A stretch of 64,000 nt of DNA from NCBI RefSeq assembly GCF_023343835.1, contig NC_064433.1:183661777-183725776 (forward strand), given 5' to 3'. How positions within the stretch are numbered: position 1 is the first letter of the stretch; every line of letters begins with the position of its first letter. The notes under the pieces were generated by a model. The model worked only from the letters and a program-made list of their open reading frames with translations, was not told the DNA's origin and did not search any database. Source of the DNA: Lagopus muta. Lineage: Eukaryota; Chordata; Aves; Galliformes; Phasianidae. Shown here piece by piece: positions 26,001-38,086 of this stretch. Position numbers and translations under genes: made by a program.

Positions 26001-28734
26001 GGAATGTAAGTAGGGAATGGAGCTTTTGAGCTGGGACAGCTTCTTGTCATTGCAGAATCACTGTAAAATGTGTGTTCTGATTGATAGAGTACATTATCAC
26101 TGAAATTGTTCCTTTTTTTTCTTGGTAATGAAGAGAAATGGAAAAGACACTAATTGGGAGAAACATTTGCATTTTCCAGAATATTCTGCCCACAGCTGAA
26201 CATCACAAGAGTGTCATCATGCTGGAGCAGAAACTATTTTAAACGAAGGTAGAATTTGGGAGATAGCTATTAAAGTAGTGTTGAGATAGCCTATGAAAAT
26301 TTTGGTAAGCTGTAGATGGATTTATTTTTAGTGGTTCAAAAATCCTAAAGCCTTCATTAAAATGAAGAGGATGTACTTTCAGCTTTAAGAACTAGCAGAT
26401 TGCCACATCAGCTTTTCCCGTGTATTAAAGAAGTCCTTAAAGCACAGGGAAATCCATGATTATGAACAACTACAAATGTAGAGCTCAGTACAAATGTAGA
26501 ACAGATTAGAGCAGAACACAGAAGAACACATTTTGCTTCTCTCTCACTTGAGTGCAGAAGGTCACAGCACCAGATTCCTCAGTAGTAGCTCTGTTCATAG
26601 CAATGCTGAGAGATGCTTTCATGGGACTGGGGAAGAGCAGCGTGTTGCCAGAATTTCAGTGGGAATTTAAGCAACTCAGCACTCGGCAAAATTCTACAAG
26701 GTGCCCACTTGCATTTTTGAGTCAGATTTTTAAAGATAATCACCTACGATCAACAGAATACAAGCAGTTTCCATAGAGATTGAGGGAATAATGTGAAGCA
26801 GATCCATGTGATTTGCAGCAATTGTTAACAAAATGGGTTTTTGGGGAGGCTTAAAATAGAGCAGTCTTTCCAAAAGAAGTTAAACTGTAAGCTGATGCTC
26901 TTGCAAAACAGGTTTTTGTTTCTCATGCATGTGTGTTTTCCATGGACATCAACATGCATTACAGGTTCATATTCCAGAGTTTGGACTCCCTTTTTGAAGA
27001 GCTGGATTATTTCACCTCTGCTTGCAGAAAAGATCAGCTGCCATTAGCAAATGGATAGCTTGTGCCAGGACTTAAGAGTTTTGGCCAGGTGAATGTATTC
27101 CAGATCTTCTTAAACTCAGCTGATTTTCTTTCAGATGCTTTTATTAGGTGTTCAGATTGTTCTCCCCTAAATAAGGGATGATGTTGCACAAAATAGAGGT
27201 GGGGTTGAATTCACAGTAAGGGAACTTTCCCAGTACTGATCTGAATATATCTGTTAGAATTGGTTTGCCACTAACCTGTCATTCCAAGAGCTGGACAAAA
27301 ATGTCAATTTTCCCCACCTGAGCTTTAGATTTATTCTTCCTAATGTAGCCAGCATGGTATGGTGGTCTAAAGAGATGCACCCACCAGTTTTTTCACCTTT
27401 GGAAATTTTAAATGCAGCTTTTTATCTGCAGTTGAAAATTAATTTGACATTTCATACCTACTGCATGGATCACAGTGGTGGGAGATGGAAATACACAGTG
27501 ACGTGAGGAAACTGGAGGTGCATCTTGAACGGTGATAATTTATTTCTTAGAGCAAGTTTTCTTGCCAGGCCATCGTGCAGCTGCCCACTCAGTGCACATC
27601 AGATCTCTCTTGTAGACATTTAATTCTGCTGCTGCTCACCAGGGGCAAAACCTGTTGTTTTTCAGCCTGCTGCCACCACCCCACCTTACATGCTTCCTAT
27701 CATTCTAACTCACAGCCCCCAGCAATCTTGCAGAGACAGCCTTACAGCCATAACCCTGTAAAACAGTGTAAAACAACGTGCACTTCTTAACATTACCATT
27801 CATTGCTGAGTTCAGAGGACCTTTCTCCTGTTCAGAAACACTTAATTCCAGGATCAGGTTATTTCTGGGCAGGAAATATGAATCTAGTGTAAAGTATGGC
27901 ACTTAGTACTTGCTTAAAACATTGAAGTAGTTTTTGCTAGTATTGCATCATGTTCCATCTGTGGAATTAGAGGAATAATCCAGTGGATCCACTGGCAGAA
28001 TGCTTTCTTTGGCAAAACACACCTGTTTGAGCCTTGGAGCTGGGCAGGCTTCTTACAGGGAGTTGTCATGGGAATTCTGAGTTGCTCATGTGCAGCGTGG
28101 ATGGGTGCAGGGCAGGCACCAACAGGGCCTCCCAAGCTGCGTTCCCCGTAATTGGACAGACACAGGTGGCCTTCAGAACAAATGGGTTTGGGTTTTTCAT
28201 TTATTCGAGGGATAACTCTGATTACAAACTTAGTTACTTGAGGTGCAGACACATTTGGATGTTGATCAGAGTCCATGGAAGATAGGAATTCAAATTCTGC
28301 CCTTGTTACAGTAGGTAGAGCCAGTATTTAAGTTGCCGATGAATATACAGGCAGAAGCTCTTGCTGTAGGAATCAAAAACGGGCTTTCTGGAGGGGATGC
28401 AGCTGGTACAGGAGGATGTTGACACTTCAGTCAGTTAGAGAAGCTTCACTGATGTGTCTGAAAGGTTCATATGCATCTCCATGCGTAGAGGAGGCAGTAA
28501 GAAATACCTTCTTCCAAGATTTTCTCAAGGATGAAACCCCAAGCTGCTCTGGAAAGCTTTTTCCTTTTCTTACTCCACGGATGGAGAGCAGAAGGGAACC
28601 TTTCTCATGTGGCTGCATAAAGCATGCTCCTCATTCACCACTCCATGCTCATGCCGTGCCACCAGATGCAAACCAGCCTTCCTTTCTGCTTCCCTCCTCA
28701 TCCATTGCCAGGCCAGTGGGGCTGCGGAGGGCTG

Positions 28735-28899
28735 GAGGCCCAGAGAAGTTGTGGATGCCCCATTCCTGGAGGCATTCAAGGCCACGTTGATGGGATCCTG
28801 GGCAGCCTGATCTGGTGGATGGCAATCCTGCCCGTGGCAGAGGGGTTGGAACCAGTGGGCTTTAAGGCGCCCTCCAACCTGAGCCGTTCTATGATTCGG
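28735..28899 (+). mobile_element. CR1 3' fragment
   Basis: Has CAGAGAAGTTGTGGATGCCC, the CTGGGCAGCCTGATCTGGTG block and a tail at GTTCTATGATTC. It is in sense orientation and probably lies inside the SESN3 3' UTR. Confidence 0.88.
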
Positions 28900-29201
28900 C
28901 TTTCCTATGAGACACTCCAGCATCCAGGGCAAAAAGATGTTCCCACAGGGAAACCATAATGACTAGGCTGCATCCCTGGGACTCTGTGAGGAGGCACAGG
29001 CACCAATATTCCACAGCTATTGATCGGAACTGGATATAAACGGTAGCTTAAAAAAATAGGAATTCTGTAAACTTGAAATCTCTCAGTTTTACCCTTTCTC
29101 CTTTTGCTGGAGAGCTATATAATGAATGTATATGCTTTATCTTTCTATCTGACGTAACTGAAAATCAGACTGCCAACTTCTTGTTTTGTATTAGCCTCTT
29201 T

Positions 29202-29228
29202 TTTTTTTTTTTTTTTAAGGAAAAAAAA
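29202..29228 (+). repeat. T-run followed by A-run
   Basis: About 17 T followed by AAGGAAAAAAAA, a low-complexity tract in the inferred SESN3 3' UTR that could form a short hairpin in the RNA. Confidence 0.7.
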
Positions 29229-29689
29229 GTTTGTGAGCAATATATGTAGCATGCTGTGAACGTCTGTTTTGATCTTTATAGTTACTCTTTAATTCATCAG
29301 TATTAACACCAGTTCTTTTTTGTGTTTCCCTTGGTACTTTGTATGCAGTGTAATCAGAAGCTGTGATGGGCTCTGCAGTCCCGTGCTTTGTTACTGTAAC
29401 TCCTTGATTTCTATGAAGCACCTGACTGTGGGCCACTGGGCGGGCAGTGCGGCCGTACACCACTGCCACTTTTCAATCTCTTGTACTATGTATAGTTTTG
29501 AGTAGAATAAGCTTTTTAACAGAATATTGATGCGGTTTATGATTCACACCGGCTGCGAGCGTCTGGTGAGTGAGAGTCTTTGTATTTATAGTTGTTGGGG
29601 GGGGTTGTTTTGTTGTTTTGTTTTGTTTTTTTAAATTCATAAGGTAGCAAACTTGATAAACATAGCCACTTTAAACTGCTCGTGCTAAA

Positions 29690-30440
29690 CAGACCCTGCT
29701 GTAGGTGGAATACCACTGTCCATGCAGGAGGAGCTCTGGCAGCGCGGAGCTGGCAATGCCCAGCCATGCTGAGCCATGCCTGCGCAGGCCATAGCTGCAA
29801 GGCCCGGCCCTCCTCGCCCCAGCAGGTCACTTCATCCCCTCTGCACACAGCAACCCAAGTGTGGAGGAAGCCTTGCTGGCGAGGAGGGACAGACAGGCAG
29901 ACAGACAGATGGCCCAGCGCTGGGTCAGCCCGCCAGGCCAAGGTGGGGAGCGTAGCTCCCAGGCCTCTCTGCTGTACGCAGATGGGCTTCTGGTCCGACG
30001 GCCACAAAGGCTGGCTGCTAAGGGCAGGAATTGCTCCCCGTTCGGGTGGTTGTCCAGAGATGGCCTTGGTCTGAGCCTCCCATCAGCAGCACGGTGCGGG
30101 GCCACCCCAGCAGGCAGGCAGCTCCCTGCTGACTGCAGCTCTCCCCTCTGGACGGGGAGCGCCTCGTTCCGTGGCTGCTGCCAGCTCTGCCCTGTTTGGG
30201 GACAGAAGAAGAGAGACAAAGCTCTGATCCTGCTGCTCCGTCCCACCACGTCCCCTGCAGCTCTGCTCTGCTGGGCGATGGGTGGCACAGGGACACGTCC
30301 CCACATTGTCCCTTGGGCTGCCGCCTGCCCTCAGCTCTGGGCAGAGCTTGCAGGGTCTGTGCTGTAGCGGAGGTTTGCCTGCAAGGCATGGCAGCTGCTA
30401 GGAGCGAACTGTGGGTGTCCACAGCAGCTTTTACCATTTT
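29690..30440. other. GC-rich block in otherwise AT-rich DNA
   Basis: This block is clearly richer in G and C than the flanks and has several overlapping chance ORFs of 130-168 codons on both strands. None shows a recognised domain. It contains a small CAGACAGACAG-type tandem near 29890-29908. It ends at the T-rich tract at 30465-30590. Confidence 0.5.
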
Positions 30441-30464
30441 TTGTTCTATTTTTGCTGATTGGTA

Positions 30465-30590
30465 TATCTTTTTTTTTCTTTTTTTTGTTGTTGTTGCAGA
30501 GGACAGACTGACCTATTGGGATGGGTTGATTTTTTTTTTATTTTTATTTTTTTTTGGTGCGTGTGATTTTGGTTTTTTTTTTTAGTTTTT
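30465..30590 (+). repeat. T-rich low-complexity tract
   Basis: Successive runs of 6-9 T broken by GTTGTTGTTG and single bases. It is U-rich in the SESN3 RNA sense and close to the inferred 3' end. Confidence 0.75.
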
Positions 30591-30841
30591 AAGTTACCCG
30601 ACTTGAATTTATCTGAACAGATGCAGAAGGAACTTTTTTTGTGAGTTAAGAGACAAAAATGCATTTTTAAACAAAGGAATCATGTATTAACATTTTAACA
30701 GCAATTCACAAATCTGCACTTTTTATGAGGTTTTGAAAAATCTATTTATAGGTACGGAACAATGGGGTTTGTTTAAAACTGTATTGCATTTATACTTGCT
30801 GAAATTACTTTCATTGTTATCAGTAGGAATTTCATTGGTTA

Positions 30842-30847
30842 AATAAA
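30842..30847 (+). terminator. SESN3: Candidate SESN3 polyadenylation signal
   Basis: AATAAA, followed by ATAAAACC and a TG/T-rich stretch (TTCTTCAGTGCTTT) within 30 bp, which is the usual arrangement of a vertebrate cleavage site. Confidence 0.55.
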
Positions 30848-31284
30848 ACTGATAAAACCTGCCTCTTCTTCAGTGCTTTATTTACCGAGTGCTCAGGACG
30901 GGGTCAGCAGAACACTTGGGGAAAGCTCTAGTCCTGGAAGTGTTACACCCTTCTGTGTACTTGTCCTGGTCTTTAGTCCAGGTCTGTACTGCAAACACAG
31001 GTCCTGAAAAATCTATTGCTCTTGCTGAAGGTCATGTCTTTTCAATCTGCAGCTCTCGGTGACTGCGGTTGAGGCAGTGGACATGGCGATTCCATGGACA
31101 TGGCAATGTGATGGACATTGTGTCATGCCAAAGGAGGATGCCAGGTTTCTCTTCCAGTAAGAAGTCCACGGACTGTGCTGCAGGGCACTTTGTTAAATGG
31201 GATGGGTTTGGGCCTTGTACTTCTCAGTCTCTGTTTTTTTAACACTGCTTGCCAGAGAAGCCATAATTTCAAACACAACACTTC

Positions 31285-31410
31285 AGCTTTGCTTGGGCAC
31301 AATCTGGAACACAGGCGGTTCCTTCTGGCCCTCAGGAAGCACTTCTGTGCTGTGTGGGTGATGGAGCACTGGCACAGGCTGCCCAAAGGCTGTGGAATCT
31401 CCTCTGATGA
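31285..31410 (+). mobile_element. Diverged CR1 fragment
   Basis: GGCACAATCTGGAACACAGG, AGGAAGCACTTCTGTGCTGT and GAGCACTGGCACAGGCTGCC are successive blocks of an older CR1 subfamily, in sense orientation and without the tail. Confidence 0.75.
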
Positions 31411-31439
31411 TGTTCAAAAGCTGATGTTCAGACATGATC

Positions 31440-31695
31440 ATGGCCAGAAATCCTGACCTGCTGGCGACACATTGCCTGATGCAGGCAGGAATGCTGTTAG
31501 CTTTCTCAGCAGCAAAGGCACATTGCTGACTTCTGCTCAACTTGGTGCCCACTAGGACTCCCAGGCCCATTTTATCAGAGCTACTTGCCATCTGGGTGTC
31601 TCCCACATGTCCTGGTGCCTGGGGTTGTTCCTCTCCTATGCTGGACTCTGCACTTCTGCTTGTTGAATGCTTATGTGCCATACTGGCAGATGTGA
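31440..31695 (-). mobile_element. CR1 fragment from the ORF2 body
   Basis: The - strand reads GVLVGTKLSRSQQCAFAAEK and IRQCVASRSGF, matching the CR1 reverse-transcriptase C-terminal region ([22 protein letters not shown]). It lies head-on to the fragment at 31285. Confidence 0.8.
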
Positions 31696-33685
31696 GATGA
31701 TTTCACCATCCCCTGTAGGCAACTCCTGTGTGATGCCTAGTAGGATCTAGGAAGGGATGAGGGCTGGAGCGAGGTGGGCAGCCCCACATGGGTGGTACAG
31801 AGATATTCATCTGGGCTGACCCTGAGGCCAAAAAAACATTCAACATAGAAAATAAAAGCACTGGATTTGTATTTGCTGTTTAACTTTAAACTACCCAGGT
31901 TTGCTTTTTATGCTCTGGTTTTCATCAGGACTTTCAAGCAAAACCTGAACATTCCTGACCCACACAAAACTGCTTTTCCAGAAGGGAAGTCCTCTTTCTC
32001 TTCCTGCCTGAGCCTGATAAGTAGAATATTAACATTTCTTGGGAAAAATGGTGTCCAAAAACAGGGAATGAGAAATACAAGAAAACTGTCATTTTGACTA
32101 CAGTTGGGTTGCAGTGTTTATCTTACAGAAAAATGGACTCCTGCCCACACCTGCAGTACAGCACAGTGAGATTGAAAAGGTCAGATCAGGTAGCAGGTTC
32201 TCAGGCACATCCCACTCCACAAAATCCCACTTTTCATTGGGTTCGGGGGATGATCCATGGAATGAAAGGATGTGAGGATGAATTCTCCTCCATTGCTGGA
32301 GTCCTTGTACCCCTTCCCCAGCCCTTGGTGATGCCACTCATCTGAATTGTTACCCTGGTGGGGAAATGAGCTTCTAAGATGCTCTATACCTCTCTGACAG
32401 GAAAAAAAATTGTTGCCATTCAAAGTTCTTCTGCAGCCAGCACAGTCTGTGCTCTGACAGACTCTTCCAAAGGCAACCCAGCATGAAACACCACACCTTA
32501 ATTCCACAGAGACAAGTGGGTCTTTTTTCAAGTGTAAGCTATTATCTACAGCAGTGCAAAGGTGTCTGCTTACACCAGAGGTCCCTGCCCTGCCAGCTCC
32601 TTACAGGTGAAGGATGTGCTTGGCCACCCACAAATGTGCATTCAAAGCACTCTAGGTCAGGTTCTTGGCAGAGTGGGAACGCTCAGTACAAGCCAGGCCA
32701 ACTTGCAGGGTTTGAAGTTTGATGGTTCATCCCATCCATTGCATCAGGACTGCACACACAAATGCAGACCTCCACCCAGATGGAGCTGTGAGCGCTGAAG
32801 GTTTCCAGCAGCACTCAGGTGTTGGTCACTGCATCCATCCTACCCACATGGAAAGGAAGAGCAACCCAACAGCTCTCCAAGAGAATGTGGAAAAGACCAT
32901 CTCACCTGGGGACCTGAGCCAGTGGGCACCTCGAGGTTCCGAATGGCTGGGACAAGTCCCATCAGCTGCCAGCCCCAAACTAGGCTTCACTGACCCCAGC
33001 TTTGGGCACCTAGCTGAGGCATCCACAGTGAAGCCTGGATAACTCATCACCATGGATCAGTGATACACCAAATAGAGGCATGCAGGTTAAGAGATTCTAA
33101 ATGCCCACACTTAGGTGCCACAAATCCAGATAGCATTGGCTTCTCCAACCCCTCATATGTCATCCCTCCATGCCCATTCCACTCAGCTCTATGGTTTGTT
33201 GGCATCAGGATCAAGCAGACTATTTCTTTGCCATTCATTCTCATTGTTGAGCTCTGGCCACTTGTTTTGAAGCATCCATCTGCCATCTTTCCTCCGCCAG
33301 AGAAGAGCTCTCACTGCTCCTTCCATGCCCATGGGCATCTTCCTGCCCACCTGGCTCCATGGAAATACTGGGCTGGGTTTAATTCACCAGAACATGGTGG
33401 AACAAGGCTTCTGCCCCTCAAGAAAATGATTTAATTTCACAGTCTCAGCACATTTGAAAAGGAAAAGGGGTCCTGAAAATAAAAGAAAATGAGGTATCAG
33501 GCAAAGTGTGTGCCTCTCTGAGATGGAGACGCCCACATTCACATGTCAGGCTTGCTTGAGGAAGGAATGTGCTGAATGTCCACATCCACACCTTGAATCC
33601 AGAGCATGGGCTCTTCTTGGATGTTCCTGGTCCTTTCAGCCTAGGCCTAAAAAGACTTTTCCACTAAAAATGGCAAATTACTATG

Positions 33686-33703
33686 AAAACAACAACAACA
33701 ACA
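33686..33703 (+). repeat. (AAC)n microsatellite
   Basis: Five to six AAC units, followed by GAAAGAAAGAAAAAG. Confidence 0.8.
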
Positions 33704-35006
33704 AATGAAAGAAAGAAAAAGTCCTGTTTGATACATCAACCCTTTCTGACAATAAATTTCCTTGGAGGTGTTCCAACCAGCTGTAATACTAACACTGCTG
33801 GGAAGTCTGCAGGCCTTTCTGCTTGGCTGAAAACACCAGTTCTGCTGAAATCAATGGCAGATGTTACCCTGTGTTAGGCACATTCACAAAGTGAAGCAAG
33901 CCCAGAACTGCACAGCAAAGAGCAATTGCTCCATGCTGAGTGTGTGGCATTGCAATCTCTAAGATGCACACCGCAGACACGCCTTGCACTTTGTGCTCCC
34001 AGGCAATCCTTTCTGGCCAAACAAGTTACACTTGTAATTATTTTCCAGTGCCTGTTTCTTTTGCTAGCACTGCCTAAGTGGAAGAGAGAACTTGTGGACA
34101 AATAGGGCTCAATTCCCCTCCAGATTGCAGCAGCTGCCTACCTTGAGAGGTGCCTAGCAGAGGATGGAGCTCCAAAGTACACGATGGCAGCAGAGGTGGG
34201 AGCAGAGGACCTGACACAGGGCTGGGCCCCATGGGCTGTGCTGCTGGAGTTGCTGTTGTTCTAGACACATGGCTTGTTTCTCTGGGCTCAATCCAGAGTG
34301 AAGATAACAGAGGTGAAGGTCACCTTGAAGTGCACAGAAACTCCTGCAGTGATGGGCTGGGTGATCTGGTTGGGGCAAGTTCAACTCACATTGCTTTCCC
34401 TGTCCTGCTAGTGACTCTGAGCCTGCAGTTATCATGATAAAGATAAGGAAGACCAGCCCTTCCCCCTTTGTCCCTCTGCGGCTCGGGGCAGCTCTCAAGC
34501 ACACAAGACCTCTGAGGGATGAGCTCAAGGAGAAGTGTCAGCACAGAGCAACCTGCCCAGAGGCTGGGCTGGTCCCAGCCTTTTCTCCTGTCCTAAGACC
34601 CTCCACCCTGGGCAGTGGGATCCCATTCCCAGCAGAGCAGGAGGTCCTGACCCCCTATTTCCTCACATGGAAACTTCCCCTCCTGCTTCAGTCCCTTCCC
34701 ACCACAGACCAGCCTGTCTTGGCAGGGAACTCTTTAGGCACACACAGAGCTAAACAGGTTGCCTGCAACCCCCAGCTCTAACTTACATATTCTATAGCTT
34801 AATGAATTAATTCTTTTTAATGTACTTTGATAATGAAAAGGTGTTTTAAAAGCACAAAAGAACCATTAATATCAGATGTCAAGCCATAAAAAAAGAACAA
34901 CTATGCTGCTGTTACTTTCTCTATTAACCAGAGCTCTCTGGGCTGTGTTATCTTATTTGCAGTTGAGACAGAAATGTGATAGCCATCCCTCTTTGCAAAA
35001 GTAACT

Positions 35007-35012
35007 TTTATT
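35007..35012 (-). terminator. ENDOD1: Candidate ENDOD1 polyadenylation signal
   Basis: TTTATT on the + strand is AATAAA on the - strand. It is the nearest canonical signal I found downstream of the ENDOD1 stop at 36956, which would give a 3' UTR of about 1.95 kb. The assignment is inference. Confidence 0.4.
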
Positions 35013-36955
35013 TTGTTAAAGCCATACATCTCCAAGGACACAGTAAAGCTCTCAAGCCATAAATCATGCCCAGATAAGAATAATCTGAAACAATACTCTG
35101 CAGCAGGATGTTGCTTGTTCTGTAACAATTACTGGGTGTTTCAGGCAGATTTCCCACTGCCTGCTCAAACATGCAGCAGAGAAGAAAAATGACCTGTGCT
35201 GGTCAGGGTCCTTCATGTTGGAATCCCAGCGTGTTCAGACAGCTTTAATAGTATGGCTCCACATCTGCCCAAATCCGACACTGCTGCAGCCTCCTGGATG
35301 GAAAGAACTGGCTGCTCTGCACCCAGGGCTGCAGCATGGAGATGCCCGTGGGCTGGCCTCAGCCTCTCTGGGTGACAGTAGTGATGAAGATGTGGTGACA
35401 CCAACTCCACAGTGCACTGGGATATGAGAGCAAGTTAGAGATAAGGCCATGCTTAAGGCACAAGAGAGGCATGTGGGGGGCAGCTGGAGCTGCATTTGGA
35501 CATCGGTGCCACCACGTGTGCCCCCTGAAGGTACCCTGGGGCACTCATACTGGTGCCCACCGCTGCACTGACAGCTTCAGCACAAAGGAGAGATTGGTCA
35601 AAATGTTGCTGATTTTGCACGATTAGACTTTCCCTCTTCTCTTGCTCCCACAAAGTCACATCCATGGGAATAAGGGCTGAAGAAACAGGAGCAGTGAGGA
35701 CAGGGAGTGCAGAAAAGGGGACAGGTGCCCTTCTGGCATGAACACTGCTCATAAATGAGTCACTGGACAGAGATTTTAGCAGAATGCATACTGTGCCCCA
35801 GGCCTCCCTCACCTCCACCTGTTCTCCAGGCAAGGTCTATTAAGACATAAAATCTGTGAAAGAAGCAAAATTATCCACAGTGCTCCCTCGCTCTTCCCCT
35901 GTCATGTGTTCCCCCTGTCCCCCTTGTAAGTACATCAGTGCTGCCACCAACCCAGACCAGTCCTACAGGAAAACACACGAGGATCATTTTAGAATGATAG
36001 AATTACAGAATGGCCTGGGTTGAAAAGGATCTCAAAGATCATCCAATTTCAACCCCCCTGCCACTCGAGCTGCATTTTCGCAATAGGCCTAAGAAGGATA
36101 ACCGGGACAGTACCAATCCCCAGCCTGGGCACAATCCAGCAGAGATCTCTGGCACAAAGGATCACCTGTGTGTTAGATGAACCACCAGCTCTGAGCAGAG
36201 GCAGGGCAGGCTGGTCACTGACACACAGGCTGATTCAAGGCCAAAAGCACCGTCCACATGGCTGTACTGGGCTTTGGAGCCCACAAGCCAGAGCAAGGAA
36301 TTTGGGGTTGAGATCTTGACTGGTCACCAGGGAATAGTTTGGGGAAAGTGCGCTTGGTATGGTGAAGGGAAGGAGTTGGCAGCTGGTCCAGAGAGCTGTG
36401 AAACACACCCAGCCAAATTCCTTCCCAGGCTCCGCTGGCAGGACTCCAGCGCAGTCAGCAGCGCAACCAGCAGCACGACTTGAACCCATTCCCTTCCTGC
36501 TCCCCATCTTGCCCCTAACCCTTGCACTCTGCCCACCTTTTCTCTTTCAGAAACTGAAGTCCTTCCCCAGACCACCACCTCTGCACCACGAGGGATGTGC
36601 TTCTGCAGAGATCACTGCCAGTGCACAGGTCTCAGTGTTGTCTCAGTGGGAAAGAAACAACCTTGTACCACATTCAGAGAGCATCTCCCAGAGGAAGCAG
36701 CTTGATGTCTGCAAATCACAGGAAGTCTGTGACCTGCACTGATAAAATCCGAACACTTTGAAACGGATAGAGCTTGAGTTGCAATGGTGATGTCCCCTCG
36801 CGAAGTTACCTTGGCCCTCCCTGTTACTCCCCATATTATTAATGTCACTTACAATAAATACCAGAACAAAATCAACAGCATTTGGCCACATATCTTAAAG
36901 CATTTCCCCACTCCTCGTTCACTTTTTGTCTTTGCAGCCTTGATTTCCATTGCTA
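35013..36955 (-). other. ENDOD1: ENDOD1 3' UTR (inferred)
   Basis: Sequence between the ENDOD1 stop and the candidate AATAAA. It contains a CR1 3'-end remnant at 35990-36064 and otherwise nothing recognised. Confidence 0.4.
35990..36064 (-). mobile_element. CR1 3'-end remnant
   Basis: AGAATGATAGAATTACAGAA followed by TGGCCTGGGTTGAAAAGGAT and TTTCAACCCCC: only the last ~75 bp of a CR1 copy survive. It is in the sense of the ENDOD1 transcript. Confidence 0.88.
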
Positions 36956-38086
36956 TCAGTCAGCAGAGGAGCCCTTAGGGACAAACCGCTTGGCTATGTG
37001 ACTAGCCACATAGTAAAAGCCATGCAGGATGGAGGCTGTGGCATCAATGGCCAGCGAGAAGGTGCCACCGATCCCAGCAGCCATGTCTTTGACAACAGAG
37101 GGAATGGCACAGATGGAGTAGTAGGGGAAAGAAGCGAGGTGAAGGACAAACCCCATAGGGATGCGTAGAATCCTATAGGTGATGACTGCCACATCTTGAA
37201 TAATTCCCAGAAAGCCCAAGAAGATATTGGTGATGACCCTCCCCACATCACAGGGGATGCTGATGAGCACCATGCTGATGGCTTTAAGGTAGGACACCGT
37301 CCCGTTCCACATGCTGTAGACTCCATCCAGAAGAGTACTGACAACTCGCTTGATAACAAGCCACAGAAAATAAAACATAAATTTCACCAGCTCCACAAGC
37401 AGGTAGATGAGGAGTTCTAGAAGTTTGATGAATGGGGTAGCAATTATGCCAACTATTTTCCTCACCAAGCCACTGTCTTTGGCCTCCTTGTCATTTGTTC
37501 CTACTTGCTCTCCAGATCGGATCTGACTGACAGCTTGCAGTATTGCTTCCATTTTCTCACTGCTTTCATTGTCTTCTCCACAGTTGCCCTTGAACAAGTC
37601 AAGCCCTGCTAGGAGCTGCTTCTCCAGCTCTCCCACTGTGAGGTCTACTAAACTGCTTTCATCATTGACTTTTTTCACCAGTCCTAGAGACCATCCCTCT
37701 GGAGCATCACAGCACGCTGCCAGCCAGAGGGTCTCTGGCACAGATACCTTGCCTTTAACTCGGACACTGGAAGGAATCGCTCCTGCAAGGAGATACAGCT
37801 GGTCCTTCTTGGAACAATGAGGGATCAGAGCTTGCTCCACCACCCTCCCGATGTCACTGTGCCAGGTTTTGCTCAGAGAGGGGTGCAGAGGCACAGCATT
37901 TGTCAATGTGTAGGTGGCCATTTGGAAGTCTTCCTTGTTGAGCAAGCTAGGGTTCAGCAGCCCTCGTTCATAACCAGAGCCCACATAGTCTGAGGTCAGA
38001 GCTTGATTTGCACCAAGGTTGGCCAAAGAGCCAACAACATCAGCTTCAATCACCATCTCACGCTGGTCATTCTCTGGATCATCTAT
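36956..38086 (-). CDS. ENDOD1: ENDOD1 exon 2 (NUC remainder and hydrophobic C-terminus)
   Basis: Codes residues 98-473 as one uninterrupted frame ending in a stop at 36956. The acceptor reads TATTTCAG on the - strand. It begins IDDPEND, as in mammalian ENDOD1 where exon 2 starts IDDPNS. Confidence 0.95.
   Translation of the reverse strand: MDDPENDQREMVIEADVVGSLANLGANQALTSDYVGSGYERGLLNPSLLNKEDFQMATYTLTNAVPLHPSLSKTWHSDIGRVVEQALIPHCSKKDQLYLLAGAIPSSVRVKGKVSVPETLWLAACCDAPEGWSLGLVKKVNDESSLVDLTVGELEKQLLAGLDLFKGNCGEDNESSEKMEAILQAVSQIRSGEQVGTNDKEAKDSGLVRKIVGIIATPFIKLLELLIYLLVELVKFMFYFLWLVIKRVVSTLLDGVYSMWNGTVSYLKAISMVLISIPCDVGRVITNIFLGFLGIIQDVAVITYRILRIPMGFVLHLASFPYYSICAIPSVVKDMAAGIGGTFSLAIDATASILHGFYYVASHIAKRFVPKGSSAD

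Larger units (their letters stand above)
23032..30865 (+). other. SESN3: SESN3 3' untranslated region (inferred)
   Basis: After the TGA at 23031 there is AT-rich sequence with many T-runs and no further coding signal. I found no AATAAA until 30842-30847, so the simplest model is a single 3' UTR of about 7.8 kb, as long SESN3 3' UTRs are known in mammals. ATTAAA variants occur earlier (near 24045, 25525, 25985 and 26424) and could give shorter forms. The stretch includes a CR1 fragment at 28735-28899 and a GC-rich block at about 29690-30440. The end point is inferred. Confidence 0.5.
30866..35000. other. Spacer between converging SESN3 and ENDOD1
   Basis: No gene seen. It holds CR1 pieces at 31285-31410 (+) and 31440-31695 (-) and a short (AAC)n run at 33686-33703. 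The boundaries depend on the inferred polyadenylation sites of the two genes. Confidence 0.6.

Noticed and set aside
29537-30437. ORFs of 130-168 codons on both strands
   Set aside because: They overlap one another, are Cys/Arg/Pro/Trp-rich with no domain, and lie in a GC-rich block; there is no splice or promoter support.
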